This document shows positions 17,032 to 26,288 of a stretch of DNA of 63,283 nt, piece by piece; positions within the stretch are counted from its first letter, which is position 1; each line of letters starts with the position of its first letter. Made by a program: the position numbers and the translations under genes. The DNA comes from Nitrosomonas supralitoralis (lineage in GTDB: Bacteria > Pseudomonadota > Gammaproteobacteria > Burkholderiales > Nitrosomonadaceae), in NCBI RefSeq assembly GCF_003011925.2, contig NZ_PXXU01000017.1, forward strand, positions 1 through 63,283. The letters run 5' to 3'. The notes beneath the pieces were generated by a model that made no database searches, was not told the DNA's origin, and worked only from the letters and a program-made list of their open reading frames with translations.

Positions 17032-18336
17032 TTACTTCCATTTTGGCAAAGGACCCCAGGCAGGTTCCCGAATATCACCCGTTTGTACTGAAAGATGCTG
17101 CCGAGTCTGTCCATCTCTCGAAACAGCGGATAATATACCATGCCCATTTATTTCAGTTGCATACAAGATCATTTTGCCATTGGGTGCGAAACTAGGTGAT
17201 TCGTCAAATTTTGAGCTGGTTAGAATTTCCACCTGACGTGAGCCAATTTCTTGAACAGCTACATTGAACTGATTATTGTTGCGATGAATAAAAGTGAAGC
17301 TTTTGCCATCCTGACTATAATCGGGACTGACATTGTAGTTACCTTCAAAAGTAAGACGCTCGGCATTGCTAGACTCAACAGCGGTTACCGGCAGGCGGTA
17401 AATTTGAGGACTACCACCGCGATCGGAGGTAAATAGAATGTGCCGCCCGTCCGGAGAAAAGTTAGGTTCTGTATCAATACCGGAACTTCTGCTCAATCTT
17501 TGCAAGCCACTGCCATCGGTATTAATCAGAAATATTTGCGATCCACCTTGACCCGTCAGAACAACTGCCAGTTTTCTTCCGTCCGGAGACCAGGCCGGCG
17601 CACTATTGCTGCCTTTAAAACTGGCAACTGCTCTGCGTTCACGAGTTGACAATGTTTGAATGTACACAACCGGTTTTTTGTTCTCAAAAGATACATAAGC
17701 CAATTGATTTCCATCTGGCGACCATGCGGGTGAAATAATCGGTTCCGTATATTCGATGATGGATTGCGCATTATGGCCATCGGCATCGGCAACTTGTAAT
17801 GCGTATCTATTGCCACGTTTCAACACATAGGCGATACGTGTACTAAATACCCCAACGTCACCAGTCAGTGCTTCATAGATAACATCCGCAATGCGATGCG
17901 CTGCTGACCGTAATTGTGTGGTTGGAACGGTAATGGCCAGACCGGCTAATTGCGATTTCTTGGCAATATCCATTACCCGAAACTGAATTTCCACCTGATC
18001 GCCGGACAAATGCGCAACGCGGCCGATAACAAGTGCATTAACTCCACGATTGGCCCAATCCGCGTAAACTACTTCCACAGGCGCATGGGGGGATGAGCCT
18101 GCGGGATCAATCAATCGGAACAATCCAGTACGTTGCAAATCAGCGCTGATAATTGGTGTGATACTTTGTTGAAGTTTATTTTCCTCCGCAAAAGGTACGA
18201 TAGTAATCGGGATACGGGATGCGCCGCCACCAAAAATTTCGATATTCAGCTGCGCATGAAGTGAGGAATTGATGAGCCATAGAAGCAAAAACAACACAAC
18301 GCGAGTTGATTTAAACCAATAAATTGACATAAGCAT
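17032..18336 (-). CDS. tolB: Tol-Pal translocation protein TolB
   Basis: Periplasmic beta-propeller protein that moves between Pal and the TolQRA motor. 434 residues: signal peptide (cleavage near SLHA), an N-terminal alpha/beta domain beginning LNIEIFGGGASRIPI, and a six-bladed propeller with repeated SPAWSPDGNQLAYVS, APAWSPDGRKLAVVL and EPNFSPDGRHILFTS blades. A single ATG preceded by MLM.. gives two nearby starts; the difference is small. It follows tolA with a 42-base gap. Confidence 0.96.
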   Translation of the reverse strand: MLMSIYWFKSTRVVLFLLLWLINSSLHAQLNIEIFGGGASRIPITIVPFAEENKLQQSITPIISADLQRTGLFRLIDPAGSSPHAPVEVVYADWANRGVNALVIGRVAHLSGDQVEIQFRVMDIAKKSQLAGLAITVPTTQLRSAAHRIADVIYEALTGDVGVFSTRIAYVLKRGNRYALQVADADGHNAQSIIEYTEPIISPAWSPDGNQLAYVSFENKKPVVYIQTLSTRERRAVASFKGSNSAPAWSPDGRKLAVVLTGQGGSQIFLINTDGSGLQRLSRSSGIDTEPNFSPDGRHILFTSDRGGSPQIYRLPVTAVESSNAERLTFEGNYNVSPDYSQDGKSFTFIHRNNNQFNVAVQEIGSRQVEILTSSKFDESPSFAPNGKMILYATEINGHGILSAVSRDGQTRQHLSVQTGDIREPAWGPLPKWK

Positions 18337-18378
18337 TTAATTTTCAGTAAGCGTTAAATTTTTAACTGATTATAACAA

Positions 18379-19350
18379 TCATTCACGATAATGCACTTTA
18401 ATATTCAGGCTGCGAAATTCATTAAACAGCGCAGGATCAGGGGGTAGTGGCAATGGTTTTGACAAAAAGATTGCGCGTTCTACCGCATTGTCGAAAGCAA
18501 CGTGCCCGCTACTCTTGCTCAATCTGACATCGAGAATGTCGCCACCGGGTAGCAATGTAACGCTGAATTCAGCGATAGGGTTACCCGGCAAATCAGGTGG
18601 CATCACGATTCTGCTTCTGATTTTGGCGAGTATCAGGGCCTTATATTTCGAAATTTCATTCGTTACCTGATTCCTTGCTGCTGCTGCTTGCTGCGCAGCG
18701 CGTTGTGCTTCGGCTTCTCGTTGTGCCTTTGCTGCTTGTTCACGTTGTCTCTGTGCGTCCAGCTCTTTTTGTTTTTGTATCTCTTTTTGTTTCTCCAATT
18801 CCTTTTGTAGCGCCAATTCTTTCTGCTTTTCCAACTCTTGTTGTTTCTCTGATTCTTTTTTCTTCTCCAACTCTTGTTGTTTTTCTAATTCTTTTTTCTT
18901 CTCCAGTTCCTTTTGTTTGTCGAGCTCTTTTAATCTTTCCTGTTCTTTTTTCTTTTGCTGTTCCAGATCCGGCTTGGTCTCTTTGACGGGTTCTGGTTTC
19001 TGTTGCATTGCAATGTCAGGTTTTTTGACAGGCGGCGTCACAGCTGCTTGCTGTTGTGGCGGCTTAGGTGGATCAGGCTTAACAGGCTCCGGTTTTTTTA
19101 TCTCTGGCTTTGCGGGCTCTTGTGCGGGCTTGGTTTGTTTTGACGGTGGCTTAGTTTTCACTGGTTCTTGAAGAGGCTTGGGCAACTCAGTCCAGATATC
19201 GACCACCATTCCTTCGGGTGGGTGATCCTTCCAATTCAAACCAAAAACCAATAACGCAATAAACACAAGATGTACCAGCACAGCTAGCACACCTGCCAAT
19301 AATATTCTCGGTTCGGAATACGATGAATTGCGTAAAACGCTTACACTCAT
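18379..19350 (-). CDS. tolA: TolA membrane-anchor protein
   Basis: TolA spans the periplasm and couples the TolQR motor to TolB/Pal. I place the start at the ATG at 19350 (MSVSVLRNSSYSEPR), 10 bases after the tolR stop, rather than at the longer frame that overlaps tolR. One membrane segment (about residues 16-36), a Pro/Lys-rich stretch, then a long Lys/Glu/Gln helix built of repeats such as KELEKQQELEKKKE (encoded by direct DNA repeats near 18775-18950), and a compact C-terminal domain resembling TonB (RIVMPPDLPGNPIAEF, LLPGGDILDVRL, SSGHVAFDNAV). 323 residues. Confidence 0.93.
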   Translation of the reverse strand: MSVSVLRNSSYSEPRILLAGVLAVLVHLVFIALLVFGLNWKDHPPEGMVVDIWTELPKPLQEPVKTKPPSKQTKPAQEPAKPEIKKPEPVKPDPPKPPQQQAAVTPPVKKPDIAMQQKPEPVKETKPDLEQQKKKEQERLKELDKQKELEKKKELEKQQELEKKKESEKQQELEKQKELALQKELEKQKEIQKQKELDAQRQREQAAKAQREAEAQRAAQQAAAARNQVTNEISKYKALILAKIRSRIVMPPDLPGNPIAEFSVTLLPGGDILDVRLSKSSGHVAFDNAVERAIFLSKPLPLPPDPALFNEFRSLNIKVHYRE

Positions 19351-19360
19351 TACAAATTGT

Positions 19361-19774
19361 TCATTTCTGTTGCGCCAGCAAACCCACTTTCTGCACTTGA
19401 TTCTGCTGCAGAACATCCATTACTTTGATGACTTCTTCATATCGTACGTTTTTGTCAGCTGCAATCACTACCGGTTGTTCAGCATTTTGTGCTTGTTTCT
19501 GTTTTATGGCTTCAATCAACTGATTCTGATCAACTTTCTGCTCTGCTGAGGATTTGGCGCGATCGCGCAAGGTAAGGCTTCCATCTGCTTGAATGATTAC
19601 TTCCAGAGGTATAGCCGGTGCTGCCAACGATTTGCCAATCTGCGGTAACTCTATTTGCCCATGATTGATCATGGGTGCTGTAATCATAAAAATGATTAGC
19701 AATACCAGCATCACATCAATGTAGGGTACTACATTGATTTCATTCATTAGTCGACGTTTGGCACGACGCGCCAT
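19361..19774 (-). CDS. tolR: TolR (ExbD/TolR family) motor subunit
   Basis: Inner-membrane proton-channel partner of TolQ. 137 residues with a single membrane segment that carries the functional Asp in NVVPYIDVMLVLLIIFMI, preceded by the basic RRAKRRLMNEI, and a periplasmic domain with VVIAADKNVRYEEVI and a closing VGLLAQ. It follows tolQ by 19 bases and precedes tolA. Confidence 0.95.
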   Translation of the reverse strand: MARRAKRRLMNEINVVPYIDVMLVLLIIFMITAPMINHGQIELPQIGKSLAAPAIPLEVIIQADGSLTLRDRAKSSAEQKVDQNQLIEAIKQKQAQNAEQPVVIAADKNVRYEEVIKVMDVLQQNQVQKVGLLAQQK

Positions 19775-19793
19775 AAGATCCTCTTATATCAAT

Positions 19794-20474
19794 TTATCCG
19801 GCTGCTCGCCGTTGCAATACATTGGATAGTTCTTCCATGAAACTTTCAAACCGGGTAGCCAGTTGATCGGTGTTGCTGGCATAGCGGTTATATGCAACCA
19901 CTGCTGGAATAGCTGCAAATAATCCCATCGCTGTTGCAATTAGAGCTTCTGCAATTCCTGGAGCAACATGCGCAATGGTAGCTTGGGTAACGCTGGAGAG
20001 ACTGCGAAAAGAATTCATGATGCCCCATACAGTGCCTAACAAGCCGATGTAAGGACTGACTGAGCCAACGGTAGCCAGAAATGACAAGTGTGACTCCAGA
20101 TAATCCATTTCCCGTTGATAAGTGGCACGCATGGCTCTACGAGTGCTTTCCATTATCGCATCAAGATCAGAGCCAGTAGAGTGCTTGTTAAACTCACCAA
20201 AACCAGCGGCAAAGATTCGTTCCAGACTTCCAGAATCATAACGCGCACTTGTTATTCTTTGATGCAGCGCATGCAGATCTACTCCACGCCAGAAAACATC
20301 CTCAAAGTCATCTGTTTTCTTTATTTCATTGCGGATAACAAACAATTTACGAAAAATATACCACCAGGAAAAAAATGAAATCAATACCAGAATCAACATT
20401 ACCAGTTGTACCAGTACGCTGGCGCTACTAATCAGATGAAGAAATGACATATCTTGCGTTACTGTTGTGCTCAT
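19794..20474 (-). CDS. tolQ: TolQ (MotA/TolQ/ExbB family) motor subunit
   Basis: Inner-membrane stator that uses the proton gradient to drive TolA. 226 residues, three membrane segments: SVLVQLVMLILVLISFFSWW near the start, then TVGSVSPYIGLLGTVWGIMN and AEALIATAMGLFAAIPAVVAY, which carry the conserved Gly/Thr/Ala-rich channel-lining motifs. Its start overlaps the ybgC stop by 4 bases. Confidence 0.96.
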   Translation of the reverse strand: MSTTVTQDMSFLHLISSASVLVQLVMLILVLISFFSWWYIFRKLFVIRNEIKKTDDFEDVFWRGVDLHALHQRITSARYDSGSLERIFAAGFGEFNKHSTGSDLDAIMESTRRAMRATYQREMDYLESHLSFLATVGSVSPYIGLLGTVWGIMNSFRSLSSVTQATIAHVAPGIAEALIATAMGLFAAIPAVVAYNRYASNTDQLATRFESFMEELSNVLQRRAAG

Positions 20475-20881
20475 GCGGGCTTCCCAATTTTTTCACGAAG
20501 AGATGCAGGAATACTCATAGGTTTGAGTTTTTCTGCATCGACACACACCACATGAATTGTGGCGTTTACTAATTTGATATGACTGCACAAAACTTCCTGA
20601 AATAGTGTGATGCGACTTCTGCCAACTTCCTGGACTGCTACTGTGATAGCAAGCAAATCATCCAATACCGCTGGCTTGAAATACTCTATCTCAACTGAAC
20701 GTATCATGAATAAGACGTTAGACGCTGCAACCAAAGTGTTGGCATTAAATCCAAGTTCTCTAAGCCATTCATAGCGTGCTCGCTCCATGAAGTTCAGGTA
20801 GGTCGAATGATATACTACTCCACCCGCATCTGTATCCTGGTAATAGACACGAACCGGAAGTGAAAAATAATTGGTTAACAT
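20471..20881 (-). CDS. ybgC: YbgC acyl-CoA thioesterase (hot-dog fold)
   Basis: 136-residue 4-hydroxybenzoyl-CoA-type thioesterase usually found at the head of tol-pal operons, acting on acyl-CoA or acyl-ACP linked to phospholipid metabolism. The catalytic motif YYQDTDAGGVVYHSTYLNF contains the active Asp, followed by the ERARYEWLRELG helix. Overlaps tolQ by 4 bases. The 21-base gap to cysM suggests read-through from cysM. Confidence 0.93.
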   Translation of the reverse strand: MLTNYFSLPVRVYYQDTDAGGVVYHSTYLNFMERARYEWLRELGFNANTLVAASNVLFMIRSVEIEYFKPAVLDDLLAITVAVQEVGRSRITLFQEVLCSHIKLVNATIHVVCVDAEKLKPMSIPASLREKIGKPA

Positions 20882-20902
20882 ATTCGCGGATGACGCTAAG
20901 CC

Positions 20903-21811
20903 TTATTCTGCTAATCGTACATCATTGGCAGGGAAAACTCCTGTTGATAGATAACGATCTCCTCGGTCACAAGCGATAAAAACTATGACTGCGTTTTCAA
21001 CCTGATTGGATACTTTAAGTGCTGCCACTAGCGCACCGCCTGATGAAATGCCCGCAAAAATTCCCTCTTCACGTGCTAATCTCCGCGTCATATCCTCGGC
21101 CTCATGCTGGGAAACATAAATCATTTGATCGACGCGTTTCGTGTCGAAAATTTTAGGTAAATAGGCTGGAGACCATTTACGAATGCCGGGTATTTGCGCT
21201 CCTTCTTCAGGTTGTACACCGATTATTTTAATGGATGTTTGCTGTTCCTTGAAAAATTTTGAACAGCCCATGATTGTACCTGTAGTTCCCATGCTACTGA
21301 CAAAATGGGTGATTTTTCCTTGTGTATCGCGCCAAATTTCTGGTGCTGTGCCTTCATAATGCGCGCGTGGATTATCCGGATTTGCAAATTGATCCAGAAT
21401 GATGCCTTGATTCTCGTCGCGCATTTTTTCGGCCAAATCCCGAGCTTGTTCCATGCCGCCGGATTTCGGTGTCAAAATAATTTTGGCACCGTAAGCGCTC
21501 ATGGACTGTCGTCGTTCAATGCTCAAATTTTCCGGCATGATCAATATCATGCGATATCCCATCACGGCGGCAGCCATCGCCAAAGCAATCCCAGTATTGC
21601 CACTGGTAGCTTCAATCAGTGTATCACCCGGCTTGATTTCGCCGCGTTGTTGCGCATGCGAGATCATCGACAATGCGGGTCGATCTTTGACTGATCCAGC
21701 AGGATTATTGCCTTCGAGCTTGACAAGAATAGTGTTGGAGGTTGTTCCGGGTAAATGCTTGAGACTCACTAAGGGCGTATTACCAACAAAATTTTCAATC
21801 GTTTTGTGCAT
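20903..21811 (-). CDS. cysM: Cysteine synthase B CysM
   Basis: PLP enzyme that makes cysteine from O-acetylserine with sulfide or thiosulfate. 302 residues. The PLP lysine lies in NPAGSVKDRPAL, the phosphate/substrate loop is [14 protein letters not shown], and the PLP phosphate-binding loop is SSMGTTGTIMG; SGGALVAAL is near the end. The SVKDRPA motif and the absence of the CysK-type SVKCR mark it as the CysM form. It sits upstream of ybgC and tolQ on the same strand. Confidence 0.92.
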   Translation of the reverse strand: MHKTIENFVGNTPLVSLKHLPGTTSNTILVKLEGNNPAGSVKDRPALSMISHAQQRGEIKPGDTLIEATSGNTGIALAMAAAVMGYRMILIMPENLSIERRQSMSAYGAKIILTPKSGGMEQARDLAEKMRDENQGIILDQFANPDNPRAHYEGTAPEIWRDTQGKITHFVSSMGTTGTIMGCSKFFKEQQTSIKIIGVQPEEGAQIPGIRKWSPAYLPKIFDTKRVDQMIYVSQHEAEDMTRRLAREEGIFAGISSGGALVAALKVSNQVENAVIVFIACDRGDRYLSTGVFPANDVRLAE

Positions 21812-21889
21812 GATACAAACTTTATCATAGATACCTTAAATTATCGCATAAGCTAACAGCATTGAGACATAGTAATCGCGTAAATAAAA

Positions 21890-21920
21890 ACCCTCTCTGA
21901 ATAATCTTCAGAGAGGGTTA
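21890..21920 (-). terminator. Intrinsic terminator after comEA
   Basis: A perfect 12-base stem, AACCCTCTCTGA (21890-21901) with TCAGAGAGGGTT (21909-21920), and a 7-base loop. Read on the minus strand it is followed by TTTTATTT, so it should end the comEA transcript ahead of cysM. Confidence 0.85.
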
Positions 21921-21938
21921 ATTAATCCACTACAAAAA

Positions 21939-22226
21939 CTACTCCTGTTTGGCCGGAGTTTCTGTAACTTTTTCACCCTCTACGGTAACTGCATCGCGAA
22001 GTTGCTTGATAATCCCTTGACCAATACCGCTTACCTTTGCTAAATCATCAACGGAAGCAAAGTTGCCGCTTTTCTCGCGATGTTCAATGATCGCTTTAGC
22101 TTTAGCAGGGCCAATTCCTTGTAGGGTTTCAAGCTCAGCTTGCGAAGCTGTATTGATATTGACAGCTGCAAATGCAGTGCCAGTTAACAAGAATACCAGA
22201 GCCATCAGTAGAAACCATTTCTGCAT
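21939..22226 (-). CDS. ComEA-like helix-hairpin-helix DNA-binding protein
   Basis: A 95-residue exported protein: signal peptide (MQKWFLLMALVFLLTGTAFA) and a double helix-hairpin-helix domain, VNINTASQAELETLQGIGPA and VDDLAKVSGIGQGII. Short periplasmic ComEA-type proteins bind incoming DNA and help pull it across the outer membrane in natural transformation. The membrane anchor of Gram-positive ComEA is missing, as usual for proteobacteria. It is a single gene with its own terminator; other competence genes are not seen here. Confidence 0.88.
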   Translation of the reverse strand: MQKWFLLMALVFLLTGTAFAAVNINTASQAELETLQGIGPAKAKAIIEHREKSGNFASVDDLAKVSGIGQGIIKQLRDAVTVEGEKVTETPAKQE

Positions 22227-22421
22227 AATATCTCCTATATCAAAACAAATACTGATGCATACAATAAAACAAGTGCTTCAGTTTTTGAGGATTAAAAAAA
22301 TACCTGCATGCATAAACTGCTATGCACACAAGTGAAAGTGATATCGGATTTCGCAGAAATTAGTTTAGGCTTAAATTGGCTAAATGATATTAACTAGTTC
22401 ATTAAGAAGAAATATAATTAA

Positions 22422-24074
22422 TCAAGCATTGCGGAAACGTGAGTGCTTGACAAGCAAAATTGTGATCAGTGGTAAAACAAATCCAATGATCGTGACAGTA
22501 ATCAGTAACTGACCCAGTTCGCTATAATCGGCCGGAATGGTTACTTGGCCGGAAACAGTATCTTTCACTTCACGTTTCACTTGGTAAATCTGGTTTAGAT
22601 ACTTGGTTCCGAGTTGCGAAGCCGAAAGTGCCAAGTTGGTGAATGAGGCCATCACGGCAAAAAAAGTAGCTTTGAGTTTTTCCGGTGCTGAGTTGGCAAT
22701 CCAGGCCAGCATTGGGATCATGGCAATCTGGCCTAACGGCGATTCCAGTGCGGTATCAATCAATGCAATGAAACGGGCATCGACTACTCCGCCAGTCATT
22801 GCTGCTGTCCATTGATGCAGGCCAAAATACATGCCAATGATCGGTAATGAGAGAAATGTTCCTACGATAGTAAGAAAACCGATGATATAGGCAATCGATC
22901 GCTCAGCCATGAAACGGCGGAAAATGAACATGCCAAATAGAGTTAACGTGGCACCCACCAATGACAAAATAGCAAGAAATTGTTGGTCAAAACCCAGTTC
23001 ATCAATCATCCACCAGGTAGAACCTGCACCGGGTCCAGGGATGGCGCGAAATATGAATATCAACACAGCGGTGCCAACTAACACGTTGCGGGCCTCAGGT
23101 TCAAGCTCACCGGTTAATCGCCACATCAAAAATATGACAATTACCATGGAAATGACAAAAATGATTTCCTCACTACCGGGTGCGCGGCTCAGGCCAACGC
23201 TCAGCGATATGATTGTAAAGGCCAATCCACCGCCCAGAATCCACCAGTTTATAGCTGGTGGCTCAGAATGCATATTGAGTAACAAATCGACTTCCTGACG
23301 GCTATGTCCCAGTGCGAGAAAGCGCTTGCGTTCGCGGCGATGTAACCAGGATGCAAAAACAACACCAAAAATTGAAATAAGCGGAATAATCAAAGCTAGT
23401 TCATATACTAATAAATACACCGCTTCTTTTTCTGCCTCCGGCAATGACCCAGCATCGCGGAGTAAAAAAACATTGGCAACGGATACCAGCACACCGCCAC
23501 CGATAATGGCGACACGTCCAAGGGTTTGCATCGTGACATGCATCAGTTTTCGCTTTTCTAAATCCAGCTTATTGCCATTCTCATCGACGCGAGGTACTGC
23601 TTCAACGGTCATGGCATCAGCGACCACATCCTGTAAAACATAACCGATAGGAGCCAGTAGAGCTGATGTTACATACCAGGTCTCAATTGAAGCCATAGCG
23701 ACCATGGCTTCAGTATGCCCAAGTAACCCTATCATGATCAGCAGGCTCAGCATGATCAAACTGGCGCCAAAATATACCAACAAGCCTTTCCACCGCCAGA
23801 TCAAATCAACCAAATGTCCCATTGGCATTTTTAGTGCCCACGGCAACATCATCCAAAATCCCAGCATGGCCAGAAATTCGGCTGAAAGTCCGAGTTTTTC
23901 TTTGACGTAAAATGTGCCAACAATCGCTGTCATACCGGAGATACCGGCGGCAACATATACCATCAGCGGTGGCAAATATGACAACCGCATTTCACGACCT
24001 AAGGCAAGAATATTGGCACTAAACCATTGCGATATTACGGATAAAAAGCCATTTGTCAGTAAAAGATTCTTCAT
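22422..24074 (-). CDS. MFS carrier of the folate-biopterin (BT1) type
   Basis: A 550-residue inner-membrane carrier with about 12 hydrophobic segments. YLPPLMVYVAAGISGMTAI and KMPMGHLVDLIWRWKG fit the N-terminal MFS half, and GYVLQDVVADAMTVEAVPR is the typical acidic motif of the BT1/folate-biopterin transporter family. A cytoplasmic segment (about 250-280, WLHRRERKRFLALGHS) separates the halves. The substrate is not clear from sequence. It lies 32 bases downstream of the DegQ/DegS-type protease gene on the same strand and is probably co-transcribed. Confidence 0.78.
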   Translation of the reverse strand: MKNLLLTNGFLSVISQWFSANILALGREMRLSYLPPLMVYVAAGISGMTAIVGTFYVKEKLGLSAEFLAMLGFWMMLPWALKMPMGHLVDLIWRWKGLLVYFGASLIMLSLLIMIGLLGHTEAMVAMASIETWYVTSALLAPIGYVLQDVVADAMTVEAVPRVDENGNKLDLEKRKLMHVTMQTLGRVAIIGGGVLVSVANVFLLRDAGSLPEAEKEAVYLLVYELALIIPLISIFGVVFASWLHRRERKRFLALGHSRQEVDLLLNMHSEPPAINWWILGGGLAFTIISLSVGLSRAPGSEEIIFVISMVIVIFLMWRLTGELEPEARNVLVGTAVLIFIFRAIPGPGAGSTWWMIDELGFDQQFLAILSLVGATLTLFGMFIFRRFMAERSIAYIIGFLTIVGTFLSLPIIGMYFGLHQWTAAMTGGVVDARFIALIDTALESPLGQIAMIPMLAWIANSAPEKLKATFFAVMASFTNLALSASQLGTKYLNQIYQVKREVKDTVSGQVTIPADYSELGQLLITVTIIGFVLPLITILLVKHSRFRNA

Positions 24075-24106
24075 AAATTTGAAATTGCTCTAATTCTTGA
24101 TCGCGA

Positions 24107-25246
24107 TCACTTTTGTTTTGGCCTTATGCCCACTTGTACTGGAAAAGATTTCTCTTGCTTATTACGAATGACTGTGACGTTTACTGTCTCGCCAGGTGAC
24201 AATGAAGCTACGCGATTGAGCATTTCCGAGGAATTCTTAAGTGATGTACCCTCAATTGCAATCAATATATCGCCTGGTTTTAAACCGGCTTTGTCGGCCG
24301 GACCGTCTTTGAGAATACTGGCTATCAAAGCACCCGATGGGTTATCCAAATTAAATGACTCTGCCAGTTCCGTTGTCAGATCTTGCATGCTGACGCCTAG
24401 CCAGCCACGGATTACGCTACCAGATTGAATGATCTGCTCCATAATTTGCTTGGCAATATGGATCGGAATCGCAAAGCCGATGCCGAGCGAACCGCCGCTG
24501 CGCGAATAAATCGCAGTGTTGATTCCTATGAGGTTACCTGCCGTATCGGTCAATGCTCCACCTGAGTTGCCAGGATTAATCGCTGCATCGGTTTGAATGA
24601 AATCTTCAAAGGTATTAATTCCTACCCGACTCCTGCTTAGTGCGCCAACAATTCCCATAGTAACGCTTTGACCGACGGCAAAGGGATTGCCGACAGCTAG
24701 CACGACGTCACCCACTTTAACTTGTTGTGACTGGCCAAACGTTATGGCAGGTAAATCTTTTAAGTTTATTTTCAGAACCGCCAAATCTGTTTCTGGGTCC
24801 GAGCCAATTAAGCGGGCTTTGGCTTTTCTGCCATCAACCAGGGCAACTTCAACTTCGTCTGCGGTTTCGACGACATGGTGGTTGGTCAATATATAGCCAT
24901 TAGGACTGACAATGACTCCTGAACCCAGACTTGATGCACGTCGTGGCCTGGATTCCAATTGGTCGCCAAAAAATCTGCGAAACATAGGATCGTTCATCAA
25001 AGCATGAGCAGGTTCTTTGATTTCTTTGCTGGTAAAAATATTGACCACAGATGGCATGGCAATTTCAGCCGCTTTGGCATAGCTGTCCGGTCTTTCTGAC
25101 GTAACCGCAGGTGTGGCTTCTTTCACGGTTACGATCTCACCTCGTGGTTTCCAGGAGAGTAAATCTGGTCGCAATGTAGATACGACGAAAAAAATAGCCA
25201 GCAATACTGTCGCAGTTTGTGCAAAAATTAACCAAAGTCTGTACAT
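24107..25246 (-). CDS. Membrane-anchored serine protease, DegS/DegQ family
   Basis: A 379-residue HtrA-type protease. An N-terminal hydrophobic segment (about 5-27) acts as anchor or signal. The trypsin-like domain has the catalytic His in LTNHHVVETA, Asp in DPETDLAVLKI and Ser in NPGNSGGALTDT. A single PDZ domain follows (LGVSMQDL through IVIRNK region, with GPADKAGLKPGDILIAI). One PDZ plus a membrane anchor is the DegS/AlgW arrangement, which cleaves anti-sigma factors, although such proteins next to nif3 and petABC in betaproteobacteria are often simply called Do-like. TTG at 25249 precedes ATG at 25246, which I use. Confidence 0.9.
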   Translation of the reverse strand: MYRLWLIFAQTATVLLAIFFVVSTLRPDLLSWKPRGEIVTVKEATPAVTSERPDSYAKAAEIAMPSVVNIFTSKEIKEPAHALMNDPMFRRFFGDQLESRPRRASSLGSGVIVSPNGYILTNHHVVETADEVEVALVDGRKAKARLIGSDPETDLAVLKINLKDLPAITFGQSQQVKVGDVVLAVGNPFAVGQSVTMGIVGALSRSRVGINTFEDFIQTDAAINPGNSGGALTDTAGNLIGINTAIYSRSGGSLGIGFAIPIHIAKQIMEQIIQSGSVIRGWLGVSMQDLTTELAESFNLDNPSGALIASILKDGPADKAGLKPGDILIAIEGTSLKNSSEMLNRVASLSPGETVNVTVIRNKQEKSFPVQVGIRPKQK

Positions 25247-25324
25247 CAAAGTGAGTTACTCCACAATAAAATAGTCGTAGCGATGAATGTGTTGCATGTA
25301 GTATAAGAGCCAAGGAGGAAATCA

Positions 25325-26071
25325 ATGTATCGAGATGAACTGGAAAATCATCTAAATCAATTACTGGATATACCCCGCTTTCAAGATTATTGCCCAAATG
25401 GTCTGCAAGTGGAAGGGCGTTGCGAGATTCATACCGTTGTCAGTGGTGTAACCGCTTCGCTTGATCTTTTGCAGGCGGCGCTGGAAGCCAAGGCAGATGC
25501 CGTTTTGGTTCATCATGGTTATTTTTGGCGTGGTGAAGATATGCGAATCACTGGTATAAAAAAACGCCGTATCGCTTTGCTGATGAATCATCAGATCAAT
25601 TTATTTGCCTATCATTTACCGCTAGATGCGCACTCGCAATTTGGCAATAATGCGCAATTAGGGAAAAAATTAGGGTTTGTTGAAAATGGTCGTTTTGGTG
25701 GGCAGGATATCATGATGCAAGGAGAACTGAAAGTATCCATGAGTTTGGCAGCACTGGGCGACCAAATATCGCAAACCTTGTTGCGCAGACCGATGATAAT
25801 CGGTGATCCTGATAAAACCATACAACGTATAGCCTGGTGTACCGGTTCCGCACAAAATTATTTTGACGCGGCGATACTGCAAAATGTAGATGCTTATTTA
25901 ACAGGTGAAATTTCGGAACAGAATGTTCATGCTGCACGCGAATCGGGTGTTGCATTTATCGCCGCGGGGCATCATGCAACAGAACGCTATGGTGTACAAG
26001 CATTGGGTAATCACATTGCGCAGGAATTTGGAATACAACATCAATTTATTGATATTGAGAATCCCGTGTGA
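25325..26071 (+). CDS. Nif3-like dinuclear metal-centre protein (YbgI family)
   Basis: A 248-residue GTP cyclohydrolase I type 2/NIF3 family protein, a toroidal hexamer with two metal ions per subunit. The metal ligands appear as VLVHHGYFW and YHLPLDAHSQFGNN in the first half, and AAGHHATERYGVQALG near the end. The biochemical role is not settled in the family. GGAGG precedes the ATG. It is divergent from the protease gene with a 76-base spacer that must hold both promoters. Confidence 0.92.
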   Translation: MYRDELENHLNQLLDIPRFQDYCPNGLQVEGRCEIHTVVSGVTASLDLLQAALEAKADAVLVHHGYFWRGEDMRITGIKKRRIALLMNHQINLFAYHLPLDAHSQFGNNAQLGKKLGFVENGRFGGQDIMMQGELKVSMSLAALGDQISQTLLRRPMIIGDPDKTIQRIAWCTGSAQNYFDAAILQNVDAYLTGEISEQNVHAARESGVAFIAAGHHATERYGVQALGNHIAQEFGIQHQFIDIENPV

Positions 26072-26122
26072 TGGATGAAAATGACCTCGAAAACCTAATG
26101 AGCTAATTCTGATGCTGGCTTT

Positions 26123-26236
26123 TTATTTATCTTTGTTTTCATCATCTTTCTTTTTTTTACCCGAAAACATGGTCCACCAGATAATAAAAAGAAATAAACT
26201 CAATGCCACACCTGCTTCGACTATTAGTAACCACAT
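26123..26236 (-). CDS. Small 37-residue single-span membrane protein
   Basis: Reverse frame from the ATG at 26236 to TAA at 26123. The product has an N-terminal membrane span (WLLIVEAGVALSLFLFIIWW) followed by a strongly charged tail, MFSGKKKKDDENKDK. The pattern of one helix with an acidic residue near the start and a Lys/Asp tail is that of a genuine small membrane protein; a weak Shine-Dalgarno (GGGATAG) is 12-18 bases upstream. It lies in the gap between nif3 and mltA and opposes both. Function unknown. Confidence 0.55.
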   Translation of the reverse strand: MWLLIVEAGVALSLFLFIIWWTMFSGKKKKDDENKDK

Positions 26237-26288
26237 AATATAAGACTATCCCATAATTGAATTGAACCGTCACTTTAACCAAAATCAG

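Noticed and set aside
18488..19171. Plus-strand hydrophobic frames opposite tolA (Leu/Val/Phe rich)
   Set aside because: They arise from the antisense of the Lys/Glu/Gln repeat codons of tolA.
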